Source: Halobaculum magnesiiphilum (GTDB taxonomy: Archaea; Halobacteriota; Halobacteria; Halobacteriales; Haloferacaceae). From it: DNA of 64,000 bases. This document shows positions 63,199-64,000 of the stretch, one piece after another. The notes below the pieces were generated by a model. It was not told the origin of the DNA and ran no database searches. It saw only the letters and a list, made by a program, of their open reading frames with translations. Location: assembly GCF_019823105.1 (NCBI RefSeq), contig NZ_CP081960.1, positions 310,001 through 374,000 on the forward strand, in the 5' to 3' direction. Position numbers and translations under genes: made by a program. Each line of letters starts with the position of its first letter. The stretch's first letter is position 1.

Positions 63199-64000
63199 TC
63201 AGCCAGCGCTGCGGGCCTCCTCGTCAGTCAGATACACGACGAGTCGATTGCGTCCCTTTCCACCCGTATCGGCCACGACTTTCCGCGGCGAATCACTCGC
63301 GAGGGAGGCGACCTTCTCGAACACGCGTCGCACCTCCGTCGAGGTGAGTTGCTCGTCACGTTTCAACCCGAGTTTCTCCTTCACCGTCGCTGCTGTGATC
63401 GTGATACGCCGGCCATAGGCGTCGTTTGCACTCGTGCCCCACTTGCCGAGATGACTGAGAAGGTCACGACAGCGATGGTGGACTGCGTACACGCGATCGG
63501 TGATGTCGCTTGGCCCGTACTTGAGTAGGCGCGTCAGGCGGTCTTCATCTGCACCGCCAAGTGCATCGTCAGTGTCGATACCGACCGTATCGGCGACGGA
63601 CTCAACGATCCGACGGAGGCGGGTCGTCTCGTGACGCTGGGACTCATCGGGTGTCGTGGTCTCCTCACTGGTGGACTGTGCGTGGAGACACTCGATGAGC
63701 GAGCCATGGTCGTCGAGGAACGCCTCTTGCTCATCGGTGAGGTAGCCACTCTCGTCGCCGACGATTAGTTCGTCCAACCATGAGAGGTGGCGGTCGTGTT
63801 TGATGTCGACCGTCCGTTCGAGACTACTGACCCGCTCGTCGAGCTCCGCTGTGTCGGTCACGCGGTCTTCGAGATCGTCGACGCGGTCAGTGAGTTCATC
63901 GAGAAGCTGTTGCTGCTTGTCGATTGTGTCGCGTTGCTCGGCGATCACGTCCCGTTGCTCGCGGACAAGTTCGGCGAGGTCCTCAGTCGTCGGCTGTGCG
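63199..64000 (-). CDS. Coiled-coil winged-helix protein of plasmid type (5' end outside window)
   Basis: The frame is open to the right edge, so the true start lies beyond 64000; a GTG at 63948 is an internal candidate but the preceding codons (REQRDV, DLAELV) continue the same heptad pattern. About 267 residues are visible. A long coiled coil (REQRDTIDKQQQLLDELTDRV style) fills the first 85, then a helical region, and a C-terminal winged-helix-like domain with TAATVKEKLGLKRDEQL and VVADTGGKGRNRLVVYL. The make-up recalls plasmid or virus DNA-binding proteins; a replication, partition or repressor role next to the giant ATPase-primase is an inference. Confidence 0.7.
   Translation of the reverse strand, partial: AQPTTEDLAELVREQRDVIAEQRDTIDKQQQLLDELTDRVDDLEDRVTDTAELDERVSSLERTVDIKHDRHLSWLDELIVGDESGYLTDEQEAFLDDHGSLIECLHAQSTSEETTTPDESQRHETTRLRRIVESVADTVGIDTDDALGGADEDRLTRLLKYGPSDITDRVYAVHHRCRDLLSHLGKWGTSANDAYGRRITITAATVKEKLGLKRDEQLTSTEVRRVFEKVASLASDSPRKVVADTGGKGRNRLVVYLTDEEARSAG

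Overview
The window reads as DNA from an extremely halophilic archaeon (class Halobacteria; a Halorubrum- or Haloferax-like lineage is plausible but not proven). The basis is high-GC, strongly acidic proteins, many 4-bp ATGA/GTGA gene overlaps, A/T-rich boxes about 25-35 bp ahead of start codons, twin-arginine signal sequences, and lineage-typical families: HalOD1 output domains, DUF7344-like winged helices, bacterio-opsin-activator HTH, DUF5518-like and short Cys4 zinc proteins.

Layout. (1) 1-10050, leftward: a seven-gene operon plus an eighth gene cut by the window edge. It encodes three divergent tubulin/FtsZ-superfamily GTPases (at 8111-6471, 4856-3693 and 283-1) interleaved with two membrane-anchored coiled-coil proteins, one soluble coiled-coil protein and two small exported, membrane-anchored proteins. 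This looks like a membrane-associated cytoskeletal machine distinct from FtsZ1/FtsZ2/CetZ and is one of the two most interesting systems here. (2) 10338-11717: three small lineage-specific genes. (3) 11759-14452: cytochrome bd oxidase (cydA, cydB and a small membrane protein). (4) 14794-18048: a sulfur-transfer module (DsrE-like, TusA, rhodanese-MBL persulfide dioxygenase-like, two YeeE/YedE half-transporters). (5) 18110-28586: a CO dehydrogenase/xanthine dehydrogenase-type molybdenum hydroxylase operon (coxG-S-L-M, MoxR ATPase, vWA protein, XdhC) divergent from molybdenum cofactor genes (moeA, mocA-like). The large subunit carries the form II-type AYRGAGR loop. (6) 28630-32970: small regulators, a CinA-type protein, a VOC dioxygenase-like protein and a membrane protein.

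(7) 33203-39660 is an accessory island of lower and uneven GC: tyrosine recombinase, a second DUF7344/HalOD1 pair, a 49-aa zinc ribbon, IS200/IS605 remnants, a VapBC toxin-antitoxin with an operator palindrome at its start codon, an alpha/beta hydrolase and a Bat-type HTH regulator. (8) 39743-50036 returns to chromosome-like genes: aldo/keto reductase, two Tat-exported proteins, an ABC exporter, a luciferase-like monooxygenase with a gutted paralogous pseudogene, a tnpB relic and a membrane protein related to the one at 31842. (9) 50037-64000 looks like an integrated or extrachromosomal mobile replicon: gene-poor DNA with a cluster of CCCCTGTCC iterons, then a single 3197-codon gene fusing a conjugation-type HerA/VirB4/TraD-like ATPase to a zinc/Toprim primase module and a primase-type C-terminal domain, preceded by a small membrane protein and a coiled-coil winged-helix protein that runs off the right edge. 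This fusion next to iterons is the second strong candidate for an undescribed system.

All functional calls come from reading the sequence. No database search was run.
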